A DNA stretch of 64,000 nt from Paraburkholderia sp. BL23I1N1 (GCF_003610295.1 NZ_RAPV01000002.1:558001-622000); one strand, 5' to 3'. Counted from the first letter of the stretch, positions 1 to 11,795 are shown. Notes: a model not told the origin generated them from the letters alone. A program made the numbers and translations.

Positions 1-842
1 GCAGCTGGCAGATGGCGAGCCAGGCGGCGGCGCTTCTGCTCGGTGCGGTGGTTGGTGCGTTGATCACGCACGGCCTTGCCCCCGAAGCGCTGAAGTCCTG
101 GGGATGGCGCGTACCGTTCATTCTTGGCTTGATCATCGGGCCGATCGGCTTTTATATCCGCCGGAATCTCTCCGATTCCGAGGCCTTTCTGCATGCGCAA
201 AAAACGGCGCGGCGCGCGACGCTTGGCGAAGTGTTCAGGTGCCATAGTCGCGATGTGCTGTGCGGACTCGGCGCGGTGATCGCGCTCACCGTGACGATTT
301 ACGTGCTGATCAGTTATCTGCCGACCTTTGCGGTCAAGCAGCTGAAGCTCCCCTGCGCGCAATCGTTTTACGCGGTGATCGTCGGCAATCTGCTGTTGAC
401 CGTGCTCTCGCCGCTCACGGGCGCGTGGTCGGACAGGATCGGACGCAAGGGGCTTTCGCTGTGGTCGCTGATCCTGACGCTCGTGATTATCTACCCGCTG
501 TTCGCGTGGCTCGCGGCGGAGCCGAGCGTGTCGAAACTGATTCTCGTGCAGGCGCTGCTGTCGATTACGCTGTCCGGATACTACGGGCCGTTCGGCGCGT
601 TGATCGCCGAACTGTTTCCGGCGAACGTGCGCTCGATTGGCTTATCGCTCGCGTACAACGCCGCGGTGGTGCTGTTCGGCGGCTTCGGGCCTTTCGTCGT
701 GACGTGGCTCATCGACATCACGGGTTCGTCACTCGCGCCGACTTACTACGTGATGGGTGGACTGGCGTTGTCGATCGTCGCAGTGGCGTGCATTCCCGGC
801 AAGCGGCATGCGGATCTCGATGCGCAACGCAAACCGGCTTGA
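1..842 (+). CDS. MFS transporter, metabolite:H+ symporter type (5' end missing)
   Basis: The open frame has no stop back to the left edge, so the start lies outside the window and only about the last 279 residues are seen. The visible part has at least six hydrophobic segments and the cytoplasmic signature of the major facilitator superfamily in the form AWSDRIGRKG, followed by a late motif LIAELFPANVRSIGLS that is typical of the ProP/ShiA/KgtP branch of proton symporters for organic acids and osmolytes. This points to an inner-membrane uptake carrier. The substrate cannot be told. The gene converges on the amidase 24 bp downstream, so the substrate link to that amidase is only a guess. Confidence 0.85.
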   Translation, partial: SWQMASQAAALLLGAVVGALITHGLAPEALKSWGWRVPFILGLIIGPIGFYIRRNLSDSEAFLHAQKTARRATLGEVFRCHSRDVLCGLGAVIALTVTIYVLISYLPTFAVKQLKLPCAQSFYAVIVGNLLLTVLSPLTGAWSDRIGRKGLSLWSLILTLVIIYPLFAWLAAEPSVSKLILVQALLSITLSGYYGPFGALIAELFPANVRSIGLSLAYNAAVVLFGGFGPFVVTWLIDITGSSLAPTYYVMGGLALSIVAVACIPGKRHADLDAQRKPA

Positions 843-866
843 GTCGATACGCCGAAGCCTTTTCTT

Positions 867-2387
867 CTAGCTGCGCGCCTGCATCAACGGCGGCCGTTTG
901 TCGAACCACGGCCGCGCCGCTTCGAGTTGCGCGGCGAGGCGCAATAGCGTTGCTTCACCGCCATTGCGCGTGGCGAACTGCACGCCGATAGGCAACCCGC
1001 GCGCGTTCCAGTAAAGCGGCACCGACATCGCCGGTTGTCCGCTCAGATTGAACAATTCCGTGCATCCCGCCCATGCGAACGCCTTGTTCGACGCCTCGGT
1101 CAGCAGCTTCTTCATCAGAGGTTCGAGCGGTATCGTCGTGACGGCGCGCATCTGCATGCGCTCCGCGGAGGTAGGATGCATTTCGCCGATCTTGATCGGC
1201 GCGCCCGCGAGCGTTGCACACAAGAGCACGTCGTAGCGGTTCAGCAAATCGGTGAGACGTTCAGTAATGCGGCGCTGTTCTTCCAGCGCGCTGGGGAGGC
1301 CGCGCTCGCCGAGTTTGCGGCCGACATGCGCCATGGCCCACGTGGAGATTTCGAACTCGTCGCGCAGCGGTTTGCGGCCGGAGATGCGATCGGCGTTCAG
1401 TACCATTTCTTCCGCCGTCACTGACCAGAGCATCAGGAACGCATGGCGGACTGCCTCGAAATCGATCCCGAGCGACACCGGTTCGATGTTGTGACCGAGC
1501 GAACTGGCGAGTTGCGCGGCGTCGTCGAGCGCGGCGCGTGCGTCGGCCGAGAGCGAGGGCGCCAGCATCGATTCGGTGACGTAGCCAATGTTCAGCAGCT
1601 TGCAGGGCTCGCGGCTTGCGCCGAGAAAAGTGCCGGGCGCGCCGAGCGGTCTGTCTGCGTTGCCCGCCAGCAGGTCGAGCAGCAACGCGCTGTCGCGCAC
1701 GCTGCGCGATACCGCGTGATCGATACCGAGCTCGCCGACCGCGGCGGTTGGCGTTGCGCGCGGCACGCGTCCGCGGGAAGGCTTGAGGCCGAACAGTCCA
1801 CAACATGAAGCGGGAATACGGATCGAGCCACCGCCGTCCGATGCATGCGCGAGCGGCACGATGCCCGCGGCGACCGCTGCGGCCGCACCGCCGCTCGAAC
1901 CGCCAGGCGTGTGGTCGAGACTCCACGGATTGCGGCACGCGCCGAACAGTTCGGGCTCCGTATAAGGCATCTGACCGAGTTCGGAGGTGCTGGTCTTGGC
2001 GAAAATGTTGAGGCCGGCCGCTTTCGCGAGCGCGACGACCGGTGCGTCCTCGGTAGGAATGAAGTGGCGATAGTGGCGGCTGCCCATCGTCATCCGCAAC
2101 CCGGCGACCGCGGCGCCCAGATCCTTGATCAGATAGGGCACGCCCGCGAGCGCCGCTTGCGCACTCTCGCCATCCGGATGGTTCGCACCGTTCGCTCTGC
2201 TCGCATCGTCACGCGAGGCACGCTGACGCGCCGCGTCGTAATCCTTCAGGACAATCGCATTGATCGCGGGATTGACCGCCTCGGTGCGGGAGATCGCGAT
2301 GTCCAGCAACTCGCGCGCGCTTGCTTCGCGGCTGCGAACCAGCTCGGCGAGGCCGATGGCGTCATGGGCAAGATAGTCTGATTGCAC
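867..2387 (-). CDS. Amidase signature family amidohydrolase
   Basis: A 506-residue amidase that would hydrolyse a carboxamide to acid and ammonia in the cytoplasm. All three residues of the Ser-cisSer-Lys triad are visible: K88 in PYLIKDLG, S164 in the glycine-serine loop [10 protein letters not shown], and the nucleophile S188 in [11 protein letters not shown]. Length is normal for the family. The start used is GTG at 2387, because no ATG occurs before residue 99 and the conserved N-terminal helix needs residues 1-30. No good ribosome site is seen before it. Substrate is unknown; members include aliphatic amidases, GatA-like and 6-aminohexanoate-type enzymes, and nothing next to it suggests the GatCAB complex. 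Confidence 0.9.
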   Translation of the reverse strand: MQSDYLAHDAIGLAELVRSREASARELLDIAISRTEAVNPAINAIVLKDYDAARQRASRDDASRANGANHPDGESAQAALAGVPYLIKDLGAAVAGLRMTMGSRHYRHFIPTEDAPVVALAKAAGLNIFAKTSTSELGQMPYTEPELFGACRNPWSLDHTPGGSSGGAAAAVAAGIVPLAHASDGGGSIRIPASCCGLFGLKPSRGRVPRATPTAAVGELGIDHAVSRSVRDSALLLDLLAGNADRPLGAPGTFLGASREPCKLLNIGYVTESMLAPSLSADARAALDDAAQLASSLGHNIEPVSLGIDFEAVRHAFLMLWSVTAEEMVLNADRISGRKPLRDEFEISTWAMAHVGRKLGERGLPSALEEQRRITERLTDLLNRYDVLLCATLAGAPIKIGEMHPTSAERMQMRAVTTIPLEPLMKKLLTEASNKAFAWAGCTELFNLSGQPAMSVPLYWNARGLPIGVQFATRNGGEATLLRLAAQLEAARPWFDKRPPLMQARS

Positions 2388-2491
2388 GACGGAGATGCCC
2401 TCTTGATCGAGTGTTGGGTCTGTCGGTTGCAGCCGCGAGTTGCTGACGTAAGTTTCAGCCGCGAGTTACCGCGCCGAGGTACAGCGGCGAG

Positions 2492-3190
2492 TTACAGCCG
2501 CTCCCCGAGGAAAGTCAGCGTGCGGCCATGCGCGAGCGCCGAAGCGTGCTGGTTATACGACGCGCGATCCGAGCAGTTGAAGCCGTGATCGGCGTTCGGA
2601 TAAATATTGAATTCCGCATCGGCGCGCCCGGCGAAGCGTTCCTGAATCTGGCCGACAGCCGACAGCGGGATATGCGCGTCGAGCTCACCGTAGTGGAATT
2701 GCATCGGCACTTTGATCTTCGCGGCCTGATCGAGCTTGTTCTGGATGCCGCCGCCGTAGTAGGCAACCGCGCCGTCGAGCGAACCTTGGGCGGCTGCCAG
2801 ATACGCGAGATGACCGCCGAAGCAGAAGCCGATCGCCGCAATCTTGCCGGTCACTTCCGGCATTGCGCGCAGCGCCGCGGCGGCTGCGCCGATATCGGCC
2901 ACCGCCTGGTCGACGTTGGTCTTCTGCATCAGCTCGATGCCTTTCTCGCGATCCGCGCCGTCATAGGTCAATTCGACGCGCGGCTGCACGCGCCAGAACA
3001 CGTCCGGTGCAAGCGCGACATAGCCGTCTTGCGCGTACTGATCCGCGATCGAGCGGATATGGCTGTTCACGCCGAAGATTTCCTGAATGATGATGACGGC
3101 CGGTCCCTTGCCGCCTTTGGGCAGCGCCAGATAGCCGCCGAAACTGTCGTTGCCGGCGGGAATGTCGATCCAGCGGGAAGTCGTGCTCAT
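2492..3190 (-). CDS. Dienelactone hydrolase family protein
   Basis: An alpha/beta hydrolase of 232 residues, the usual dienelactone hydrolase length. With the start at 3190 the nucleophile is C123 in GFCFGGHLAY, the acid is D171 in YGELDAHIP and the base is H202 in NADHGF, which is the Cys-Asp-His triad of this family. Another ATG lies 12 bp upstream, but GGAGAG sits 5 bp before the 3190 ATG, so the shorter form is preferred. The family opens dienelactones in chlorocatechol breakdown, but many members act on other esters and lactones. There are no aromatic-degradation genes nearby, so the substrate is left open. It is divergent from the nitronate monooxygenase. Confidence 0.9.
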   Translation of the reverse strand: MSTTSRWIDIPAGNDSFGGYLALPKGGKGPAVIIIQEIFGVNSHIRSIADQYAQDGYVALAPDVFWRVQPRVELTYDGADREKGIELMQKTNVDQAVADIGAAAAALRAMPEVTGKIAAIGFCFGGHLAYLAAAQGSLDGAVAYYGGGIQNKLDQAAKIKVPMQFHYGELDAHIPLSAVGQIQERFAGRADAEFNIYPNADHGFNCSDRASYNQHASALAHGRTLTFLGERL

Positions 3191-3463
3191 GTTGCTCTCC
3201 ATTTACCCGTGCGTTGATGCGCGGGTCGGTCTGAATGAATGCCAGAGGCCTCAATGCCCGAGGCGGGCGGTCAGTTTGCCATCAAAAGAAACGCCTTGCA
3301 GCGAGGCCACGCGCGACCTGACGACGCCCGCCGCGCCACGACAATCTCGTAAGGTGAATGAAACATTCTCGATTATTCATTTTTCCATCCGCGCACGGCT
3401 CGGTAGAGTCAGCAGTCCTGGCTCGTCCATGTTGCGAGCGCATTGCCGGAGAGGAAATCGATC

Positions 3464-4567
3464 ATGAATGAAGGCAGTTTTGTGACGCCGTTCGCGGCGC
3501 GTTTCGAGTTGCGGGTGCCTGTCGTGCAGGCGCCGATGGCCGGCGGCGCGACAACGCCTGCCATGGTCGCCGCAGTATCGAACGCCGGCGGTCTCGGCTT
3601 TCTCGCGGCCGCAGCGCTGCCGCCCGAGAAGATCGCGAGCGAAGTCGCGGCAATTCGCGCGCTGACGGATCGCCCCTTCGGCGTGAATCTGTTTGTGTTG
3701 GAGCCGGCTGCGCCGGACGAAGCCACCGTGCGTCACGCGCTGGAAGCAATCGATCCGTTGCGCGCGGACCTCGGTTTGCCGCCGGGCCAGCCGCTCGAAC
3801 GCTATGCGCCGGATTTCCGCGCGCAACTGGACACGCTGATCGAATTGCGCGTGCCGGTGGCGAGCTTCACGTTCGGACTGCTTTCTGCGGATGATGTCGC
3901 CCGCCTGCATGCAAACGGCCTCTATGTAATAGGCACCGCGACGCATGTTGCCGAAGGCGTCGCCTGGCGCGATGCGGGCGCGGATGCCGTCGCCGCGCAA
4001 GGCGCGGAGGCGGGCGCGCATCGCGGTACCTTCATCGGCGCATTCGAGGAGGCGCTGGTCGGCACGATGGCGCTCGTGCCGCAACTCGTCGATGCAACCG
4101 GCCTGCCGGTGCTGGCCGCCGGCGGCATCATGGACGGACGCGGCATCGTCGCCGCGCTCGCGCTCGGCGCACAAGCCGCGGTGATGGGCACCGCGTTCCT
4201 CACCTGTCTGGAGAGTGCGATACCGCAGGCATGGAAAACCCGCGTACGTTCAATGTCCGACACGTCGACCTCCGTGACGCGCGCCATCACCGGCCGTCAT
4301 GCGCGCGGCATACGTAATCCGCTGATGCAGCGTTTGAGCGAGTCGGCGCATCGGGTCGCGCCTTATCCGGTGCAAAACGCCTTGACCCAGGAACTACGAC
4401 AAATCGCGAGCCGCGCGGATAACGGCGACTATCTGTCTCTATGGTCGGGCCAGGGCGCGCCGCTTGGCCGCAAGCGTCGGGAAGGCCTCGGTGCGGCGGA
4501 ACTGGTGGGACAACTCGAAGAGGAATGGCATGCCGCGGCAGCACGGATCGCCGCGCTCAAGCGTTGA
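3464..4567 (+). CDS. Nitronate monooxygenase (2-nitropropane dioxygenase family)
   Basis: A TIM-barrel FMN enzyme of 367 residues expected to oxidise alkyl nitronates to carbonyl compounds and nitrite, detoxifying propionate-3-nitronate. The N-terminal flavin loop VQAPMAGG, the glycine-rich strand SNAGGLGFLAA, the active-site histidine in GAEAGAHRGTF and the phosphate-binding AAGGIMDGRG segment are all present in order. ATG at 3464 is chosen over an in-frame ATG 21 bp upstream because GGAGAGG at 3448-3454 is correctly spaced for it. It stands alone, divergent from the dienelactone hydrolase. Confidence 0.92.
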   Translation: MNEGSFVTPFAARFELRVPVVQAPMAGGATTPAMVAAVSNAGGLGFLAAAALPPEKIASEVAAIRALTDRPFGVNLFVLEPAAPDEATVRHALEAIDPLRADLGLPPGQPLERYAPDFRAQLDTLIELRVPVASFTFGLLSADDVARLHANGLYVIGTATHVAEGVAWRDAGADAVAAQGAEAGAHRGTFIGAFEEALVGTMALVPQLVDATGLPVLAAGGIMDGRGIVAALALGAQAAVMGTAFLTCLESAIPQAWKTRVRSMSDTSTSVTRAITGRHARGIRNPLMQRLSESAHRVAPYPVQNALTQELRQIASRADNGDYLSLWSGQGAPLGRKRREGLGAAELVGQLEEEWHAAAARIAALKR

Positions 4568-5000
4568 TTCTGCATGACTCGGGCGCGCCTCGCGACTCCC
4601 TGCGACGCGCCTTATCTTTAAGCACAAAGCCTATTCGAAATATTAACGGTTTAACACGCTAAAAGCTTTAGGCTGCGCTGTTAGACGAAAGGCTCACCTA
4701 GCGGAAACCCGCATGGGCTGGTGCTTTCCAGCCTGTCCTTCCAGTCGGAATCGGCACCTGTTGGATAAACGCTATTAGTGTTCATCCCACTTCCTCAAAA
4801 AAGTCCCACAATTTAATTTGATGGCCTACACTTGCGCGCAAGTACGGTTTGCCGCCTGCCACAAACAGTTCGGTAAACGTGCTGGCCAAGTGCATGAACG
4901 ATGCAACCGGCGTGGTCGTCCACGGGACTGAGCGACACGTGTAGGGAAGCGGGGGCACAGGGCGATTACGTTGTTTTTGGGACCGAAACTGGAGACTTAC
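4568..5000. other. Intergenic region upstream of livK-like gene
   Basis: 433 bp without a credible gene. It is less GC-rich than its surroundings in the middle and carries a small hairpin (GGCTGG at 4716-4721 with CCAGCC at 4728-4733). The promoter of the binding-protein gene must lie here, but no clear -35/-10 pair can be chosen by eye. GGAGA at 4991-4995 is the ribosome site. Confidence 0.5.
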
Positions 5001-6146
5001 ATGAACATCAAGATTCAAAAGCTGTTGCCGATCAGCGCTGCGGCCATGTTGTTTGCGTCGTTGGCAACCGGCGCGGTGGCGGACGAGGTCGTCAAGATCG
5101 GCCACGTTGCACCGTTGACCGGCGGTATCGCTCACCTGGGTAAAGACAACGAAAACGGCGCGCGCCTGGCGGTTGAAGAAATCAACGCCAAGGGCCTGTC
5201 GATCGGCGGCCAGAAAATCACGCTGCAACTCGACGCACAAGACGACGCAGCTGACCCGCGTACGGCTACGCAAGTCGCGCAGAAGCTGGTTGACGATAAG
5301 GTCGTCGCAGTGGTCGGCCACTTGAACTCGGGCACGTCGATCCCGGCTTCGAAGATCTATAGCGATGCAGGCATCGTGCAGATCTCGCCGTCGGCAACGA
5401 ACCCGGCTTACACGCAACAGGGCTTCAAGACGACGTACCGCGTCGTGGCAACCGATGCGCAACAAGGTCCGGCACTGGCTAACTACGCATCCAAGACCAT
5501 GAAGATGAAGAGCGTCGCAATCGTCGACGACTCGACCGCTTATGGCCAGGGTCTCGCCAACGAATTCGAGAAGACCGCCAAGTCGCTCGGCATGAACGTG
5601 ATGTCGCATGACGCGACCAACGACAAGGCTGTCGACTTCCGCGCAATTCTGACGAAGATCAAGGGCGAAAACCCGGACGCGATCATGTACGGCGGTATGG
5701 ACGCAACCGGCGGCCCGTTCGCCAAGCAAGCCAAGCAGCTCGGCCTGCGCGCGAAGGTGCTGGCAGGCGACGGCGTGTGTACCGACAAGCTGTCGGACCT
5801 GGCTGGCGACGCAACCGACAACATCGTCTGCTCGGAAGCCGGTATGGCGCTCGAGAAGATGGCTGGCGGCGCAGCGTTCCTCGCCAAGTATCAGAAGCGT
5901 TTTGGTCAGCCGATCCAGATCTACGCTCCGTTCACGTATGACGCTGTGTACATCATCGTCGACGCTATGAAGCGTGCGAACTCGACCGATCCGGCGAAGA
6001 TCCTGGCAGCGATGCCGGGCACCGACTACAAGGGTGTGATCGGTGAAACCACGTTCGACTCGAAGGGTGACCTTCAGCACGGCGTGATCTCGCTGTACAA
6101 CTACAAGGGCGGCAAGAAGACGCTGCTCGACGTAGTGAAGATGTAA
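5001..6146 (+). CDS. livK: Branched-chain amino acid ABC transporter, periplasmic substrate-binding protein
   Basis: A 381-residue periplasmic binding protein of the LivJ/LivK type. It begins with a clear Sec signal peptide (MNIKIQK, a hydrophobic core, then AVA before DEVVKIGHV), followed by two type I periplasmic-binding lobes with the family's opening APLTGGIAHLGKD. It should capture leucine, isoleucine, valine or a related amino acid and pass it to a LivHMGF transporter, which is not encoded nearby. The start at 5001 has GGAGA six bases upstream; an in-frame ATG 30 bp earlier would only spoil the signal peptide. Codons strongly prefer C and G with few rare codons, as in highly expressed genes. 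It ends in two consecutive hairpins. Confidence 0.92.
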   Translation: MNIKIQKLLPISAAAMLFASLATGAVADEVVKIGHVAPLTGGIAHLGKDNENGARLAVEEINAKGLSIGGQKITLQLDAQDDAADPRTATQVAQKLVDDKVVAVVGHLNSGTSIPASKIYSDAGIVQISPSATNPAYTQQGFKTTYRVVATDAQQGPALANYASKTMKMKSVAIVDDSTAYGQGLANEFEKTAKSLGMNVMSHDATNDKAVDFRAILTKIKGENPDAIMYGGMDATGGPFAKQAKQLGLRAKVLAGDGVCTDKLSDLAGDATDNIVCSEAGMALEKMAGGAAFLAKYQKRFGQPIQIYAPFTYDAVYIIVDAMKRANSTDPAKILAAMPGTDYKGVIGETTFDSKGDLQHGVISLYNYKGGKKTLLDVVKM

Positions 6147-6155
6147 AGGCCGCAT

Positions 6156-6185
6156 GACCGAAGACAGCTTTGGTTGTCTTCGGTC
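6156..6185 (+). terminator. Hairpin after livK-like gene
   Basis: GACCGAAGAC at 6156-6165 pairs perfectly with GTCTTCGGTC at 6176-6185. It is not followed by a T-run, so it may protect the mRNA 3' end ahead of the true terminator just downstream. Confidence 0.6.
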
Positions 6186-6193
6186 AAGCAGTT

Positions 6194-6234
6194 AAAAGGC
6201 ACGCGCGCCGCAAGGCTTGCGTGCCTTTTCTTTT
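6194..6234 (+). terminator. Rho-independent terminator of livK-like gene
   Basis: AAAAGGCACGC at 6194-6204 pairs with GCGTGCCTTTT at 6219-6229 and is followed by CTTTT. This is a classic intrinsic terminator and explains why the next gene must start after it. Confidence 0.85.
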
Positions 6235-6287
6235 GGGCATCCGCGTGCGAGGCTGACAGGTTTGAGAACATTGATTGGGAGAATGCC

Positions 6288-7304
6288 GTGACCACTGAGA
6301 TCCGTTCGATCGATAACGGCTGGCGCCGCTGGATTGCCGAGAATCTGCTGCTCGACGCACCGCCGCCCGCCATGCACGGCGCACTGGTCGGACATGGTTT
6401 CGACCCGGCCGAAGCCGCGCGCGAAATCGAGGCAGCGCTCGCGAGTCCTTACTTCGAGGGTGCCGTGCGCTTGCGCAATCGTTTGCGCAAGCGCGAATGG
6501 ATATTGTCGGTGTACAGCACGCTCAATCGGATGCGCGCTGGAAGCGGGGTGATCGAAAGGCGCGAACGTTTGTCGCGTGACGAGTTCTTTGAGCAGTACT
6601 ACTTTCAGAACCGGCCGGTCATCATCACCGGTGCTTTCGATTTCTGGCCGGCGCGCACGCAGTGGCGTTTCGACTACTTTCGCGAGCGTTGCGGGGAGTG
6701 TGAAGTCGAAGTGCAGTTCGGGCGCGAGTCGGATGCGAATTACGAAATCAATCAGCCGAAGCTCAAGCGCATGATGCGCTTTGCCGATTATGTCGATCTC
6801 GTCGAGCGCGGCGGCCCGACCAACGATTTCTACATGACCGCAAATAACACCTCGCATAATCGCGCGGCCCTTGAGGCGTTATGGTCCGATGTGCCGGCCA
6901 TTGGCGAATATCTCGATGCCGGATCGCCCGACACCGGTTTCTTCTGGATGGGACCGGCTGGGACGAAGACGCCGTTTCACCATGATCTGACCAATAATTT
7001 TATGGCGCAGGTGATCGGCCGCAAACTGATCAAGCTGGTTCCGCTGTCCGATACGCCGCATATGGCGAACATGCTGCATTGCTATTCGCAGGTGGACGGC
7101 GGTGCGATCGACTACGAACGCTTTCCGTCGATGCGCAATGCGCATTTGATGGAATGCACGCTCGAACCCGGCGAATTGCTGTTTTTGCCGATCGGCTGGT
7201 GGCATTACGTCGAAGGACTCGATGCATCGGTGACGATGACGTTTACCAATTTTCTGCAGCGTAACGACTTCTCGCGGGATTACGTTACGTATCACGAACT
7301 GTGA
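6288..7304 (+). CDS. Cupin-like (JmjC-fold) 2-oxoglutarate/Fe(II) oxygenase
   Basis: A 338-residue protein of the cupin_8 / JmjC-like hydroxylase group. The iron ligands can be placed: H231-x-D233 in TPFHHDLTNN and the distal H306 in GWWHYVEGLD; K246 in GRKLIKL is a likely 2-oxoglutarate contact. The N-terminal 100 residues are a helical region with an LLDAPPPAMHGALVGHGF-like segment seen in related bacterial proteins. Family members hydroxylate protein side chains or small molecules; the target here is unknown. The frame is open back into the preceding terminator, so the start is taken as GTG at 6288, which has GGGAGA six bases before it. Confidence 0.82.
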   Translation: MTTEIRSIDNGWRRWIAENLLLDAPPPAMHGALVGHGFDPAEAAREIEAALASPYFEGAVRLRNRLRKREWILSVYSTLNRMRAGSGVIERRERLSRDEFFEQYYFQNRPVIITGAFDFWPARTQWRFDYFRERCGECEVEVQFGRESDANYEINQPKLKRMMRFADYVDLVERGGPTNDFYMTANNTSHNRAALEALWSDVPAIGEYLDAGSPDTGFFWMGPAGTKTPFHHDLTNNFMAQVIGRKLIKLVPLSDTPHMANMLHCYSQVDGGAIDYERFPSMRNAHLMECTLEPGELLFLPIGWWHYVEGLDASVTMTFTNFLQRNDFSRDYVTYHEL

Positions 7305-7336
7305 CGGAACCCCTACCTGTCGCGACGATAAAAAAA

Positions 7337-7363
7337 CGGCGAGCCGGTTGACCCGGCTCGCCG
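7337..7363 (-). terminator. Terminator of the Pro-Thr lipoprotein gene
   Basis: CGGCGAGCCGG at 7337-7347 pairs with CCGGCTCGCCG at 7353-7363. The A-run at 7330-7336 reads as a T-run on the minus strand, so the hairpin mainly serves the leftward gene; it may also stop the convergent cupin-like gene. Confidence 0.8.
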
Positions 7364-7420
7364 CCCCCCTTTGACGCTTGTTTTTATCGCGCCATTATTT
7401 ACTGTCGTTATTCGTATTCG

Positions 7421-9145
<1,725 letters not shown>

Positions 9146-9402
9146 GGTCTGCTCCCCCGTAATCTGAAAATTGCTGGGGAGCTAACTGCAAGACCTATGC
9201 CATTTGTGATTGTACGACCTGCGCGCAGATTAAATTCATACAAATCAACAGGTTGGGGGCGTTCTTGTGAGATGGGGAAGGTGCTGATGCCGCCGATGTG
9301 GCGGGGAACACATCTGCGTGCAGGGCCCGCGTAACGTAACGTAAGGCCGCGGGTTTTCATATGGCGTAACGTCCGTCGATGCAACAGCAGTGCGCGTCTG
9401 CG

Positions 9403-10614
9403 TTAAATCTTCAAACGCCGTAGCACCTTCGGGCCCGCGATCGCGATCAGCGCCGAACACACGGCCACCACGGACAACCCGATCGGCAAACTGGTCACCT
9501 GCGTCACCGCGCCAATGATCACCGGCCCGAACAACAGCCCGAAGTACGCGAGCCCGGCCACATGCGCGAGTCCTTCGGCCGCGTGAATACCTTTGACGCT
9601 CGCCGCTGCCGCGAACAGCACCGGCATCATGTTCGCGAGTCCGAGACCCATCAGCGTGAAGCCAATCAGCGCGGCCACCGGATTCGGCAACAGCAGCGCG
9701 CCGACCATCCCCGCGCAGGCAAGCGACGCGCTCGCCATCACGAGTTGCGGTGCGCCGAAGCGGGCGCGCACGGCGTCGCCGGCGAAACGCGCCGCTGCCA
9801 TGCCGCCCGAAAACGCCGCGTAGGCGGCGCTCGCCAGGGCCGGCGTGGAGAGCACGACGTCGCGCATGTACACGGTGGCCCAGTCGTACATCGCGCCTTC
9901 CGCGATCAGCGCGACCAGCGCCATCGCGCCGAGCGCCCACAAGGCTGGCGAGCGCCAGCGGTTGGCGCGTGGCGTGGCGGCGTCGGGATGATCGGCGTGC
10001 GGCACGTGGGGCAGGACGGAAGGGCAGGCCGCGATCAGCACCAGCGCGCTGACGGCCGCCGCCAGCGCGAGATGCACAGCGGGCGCCATGCCGCGCGACA
10101 ACAAGGCGCCGCCCACTGCCGCGCCGAACATCCCGCCCAGGCTGAACATGCCGTGCAGCGACGACATGATCGGTTTGCCGAGCGCCTTCTCCACAGCGCT
10201 GGCTTCCGCGTTCATCGCGACGTCGAGAGTGGCCATGCCGGCACCGAAGATGGCCAGCACGATCAGCAACATCCAGTAAGCCGGAACGATCAGGATCAGC
10301 GCCGCGCACACCGCCATCACGAGACCGCCGGTCAGGCAGGCGCGGCGCGTGCCGACCCGCGCGATCCACGAGGCAGTCGCCGCCATGGCGCCGATCGAGC
10401 CGCCGGCCACGGCCAACAGGGCGAACGAGAGCAGCGCCGGGTTCAGATGGAAGCGGTCGCGCACGGTCGGCACATGCACCCCCCACGACGCGTACATCAT
10501 GCCGGCGATGAAGAACACCGCCATCGTCGCGACCCGGGCGCGCTGCCGCGCGGTGTCAGAGAGATCGCGATGAGCGGCGGGGAGGCGGGCGAATTCGGAG
10601 GAGCGGTCGGACAC
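9403..10614 (-). CDS. MFS transporter (YbjJ-like)
   Basis: A 403-residue inner-membrane protein with about twelve hydrophobic segments and the early motif YASWGVHVPTVRDRF followed by LLSFALLAVAGGSIGAM, the opening seen in YbjJ-type major facilitator proteins. Members are mostly uncharacterised exporters or sugar-type transporters. The N-terminal 28 residues are polar and cytoplasmic. It is divergent from the HugZ-like gene, 74 bp apart, so the two may share a control region. Substrate unknown. Confidence 0.85.
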   Translation of the reverse strand: MSDRSSEFARLPAAHRDLSDTARQRARVATMAVFFIAGMMYASWGVHVPTVRDRFHLNPALLSFALLAVAGGSIGAMAATASWIARVGTRRACLTGGLVMAVCAALILIVPAYWMLLIVLAIFGAGMATLDVAMNAEASAVEKALGKPIMSSLHGMFSLGGMFGAAVGGALLSRGMAPAVHLALAAAVSALVLIAACPSVLPHVPHADHPDAATPRANRWRSPALWALGAMALVALIAEGAMYDWATVYMRDVVLSTPALASAAYAAFSGGMAAARFAGDAVRARFGAPQLVMASASLACAGMVGALLLPNPVAALIGFTLMGLGLANMMPVLFAAAASVKGIHAAEGLAHVAGLAYFGLLFGPVIIGAVTQVTSLPIGLSVVAVCSALIAIAGPKVLRRLKI

Positions 10615-10688
10615 TGAAATCTCGTGGAGGGACGCGCGAGAAAGCGCGCTGAAAGCGAATTTCCGATTCTAACGAAGCGCGCTGTCTT

Positions 10689-11399
10689 ATGCTTGAAGCG
10701 GATCGATCCACTACTTATCCATCGAGGGCCGCGCACTTGAACATTCCCGCTCACGCTCCGCTGCATTTGCTGCATAGCGCCGCTATCGGTACGCTCGCGA
10801 CTCATGCGCGTCAGCCGGAAGGATTTCCTTATCCTTCGGTGCTGCCGTTCGCACCGGACCCGCAGCACCGCCCGACGATCCTTGTTAGCCGGCTCGCCGA
10901 GCATACGCACAACCTGCATGCCGATCCGCGCGCCGGCTTTCTGGTTGTCGACGCACCCGACGGCGATGTGCTGAGCGGCCAGCGCGTCACCTTGCTTGGC
11001 ACGTTCGAACCGGTCGACTCGACCCCCGAAATCGTGCAGCGCTATCTGCGCTACCACGCGGATGCGGAACGGTACCTGGCCCTCGGTGATTTCACGTTCT
11101 GGGTAATGAGTCTTGAATGCCTGCGCTACATCGGTGGCTTCGGCGCAATGGGCTGGCTCGGCGGCGCTGAACTCGACCCACTGCCGCCACTCGGCTTCGA
11201 TGAAGAAAACGCGCTGATCCAGCGCTTCGCCGGGCATGCCGCGAATGCCAGGGGCATTCAACTGCTCGGCGTGGATCGATATGGCGCTGATCTGAAACTA
11301 GACGGTGTGCGCACCCGTTTCGCTTTCGATGACGCCAAACGCAATACCGAAACCTTGCATGCTGCGCTAGAAGATTGCATCCAGCGCCATGCTGATTAA
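10689..11399 (+). CDS. HugZ-like heme-associated pyridoxamine 5'-phosphate oxidase-fold protein
   Basis: A 236-residue protein with an N-terminal split-barrel flavin-like domain (SAAIGTLATHARQPEGFPYPSVLPF, then a LSGQRVTLLGTFEPV strand) and a C-terminal DUF2470-type alpha/beta domain (HAANARGIQLLGVDRYGADLKL). This arrangement is that of HugZ and related putative heme-utilisation proteins. No heme uptake genes are nearby, so the role is inferred from family only. The ATG at 10689 has no clear ribosome site; a TTG at 10737 is an alternative that would remove 16 poorly conserved residues. Confidence 0.8.
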   Translation: MLEADRSTTYPSRAAHLNIPAHAPLHLLHSAAIGTLATHARQPEGFPYPSVLPFAPDPQHRPTILVSRLAEHTHNLHADPRAGFLVVDAPDGDVLSGQRVTLLGTFEPVDSTPEIVQRYLRYHADAERYLALGDFTFWVMSLECLRYIGGFGAMGWLGGAELDPLPPLGFDEENALIQRFAGHAANARGIQLLGVDRYGADLKLDGVRTRFAFDDAKRNTETLHAALEDCIQRHAD

Positions 11400-11795
11400 G
11401 TCTTCATTGCTGTTTCGGGAAAACACTCATTCCGGTAATAACGATGCTGCGTGAGCGTCGCAATATGTTCCGACGTTTCATGTTAAAGCTTTCATGGCAT
11501 GAAATGTTGAGACGATTTTTTTATCTTAAATTTCATTTTTTGATAGTTAAATCAACAATTACTGATAGGTGGCGGTGCTTTTCAGCAAAATGCGAAAATT
11601 AGCTATTTGAAAGGGTTCGCTTAACATCACGTTCGGGTGAAATTTTTTGAAACGAATTGAGATTAATTTTACAGCGGTGCTTTTGTAGTCTTTCTATTTT
11701 GTGTTAATCTCGCCATCAAATTCCGAGGCATGATCACTTCAAAGGGCAAGCTGGCTTAAGACTGGCAGTCATTTATCCAAACCACAAGGGAACCT
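11400..11795. promoter_or_regulatory. AT-rich control region upstream of the H-NS-type gene
   Basis: Almost 400 bp, markedly AT-rich with runs of T and A (for example around 11510-11545 and 11640-11710), unlike the GC-rich genes around it. H-NS-family genes are often controlled by their own product binding curved AT-rich DNA, so autoregulation is a fair inference. A ribosome site AGGGAA lies just before the ATG at 11796. Confidence 0.55.

Noticed and set aside
4782..6155. 457-codon minus-strand frame opposite the livK-like gene
   Set aside because: Caused by strong C/G third-base bias of livK; the peptide has no domain and no ribosome site.
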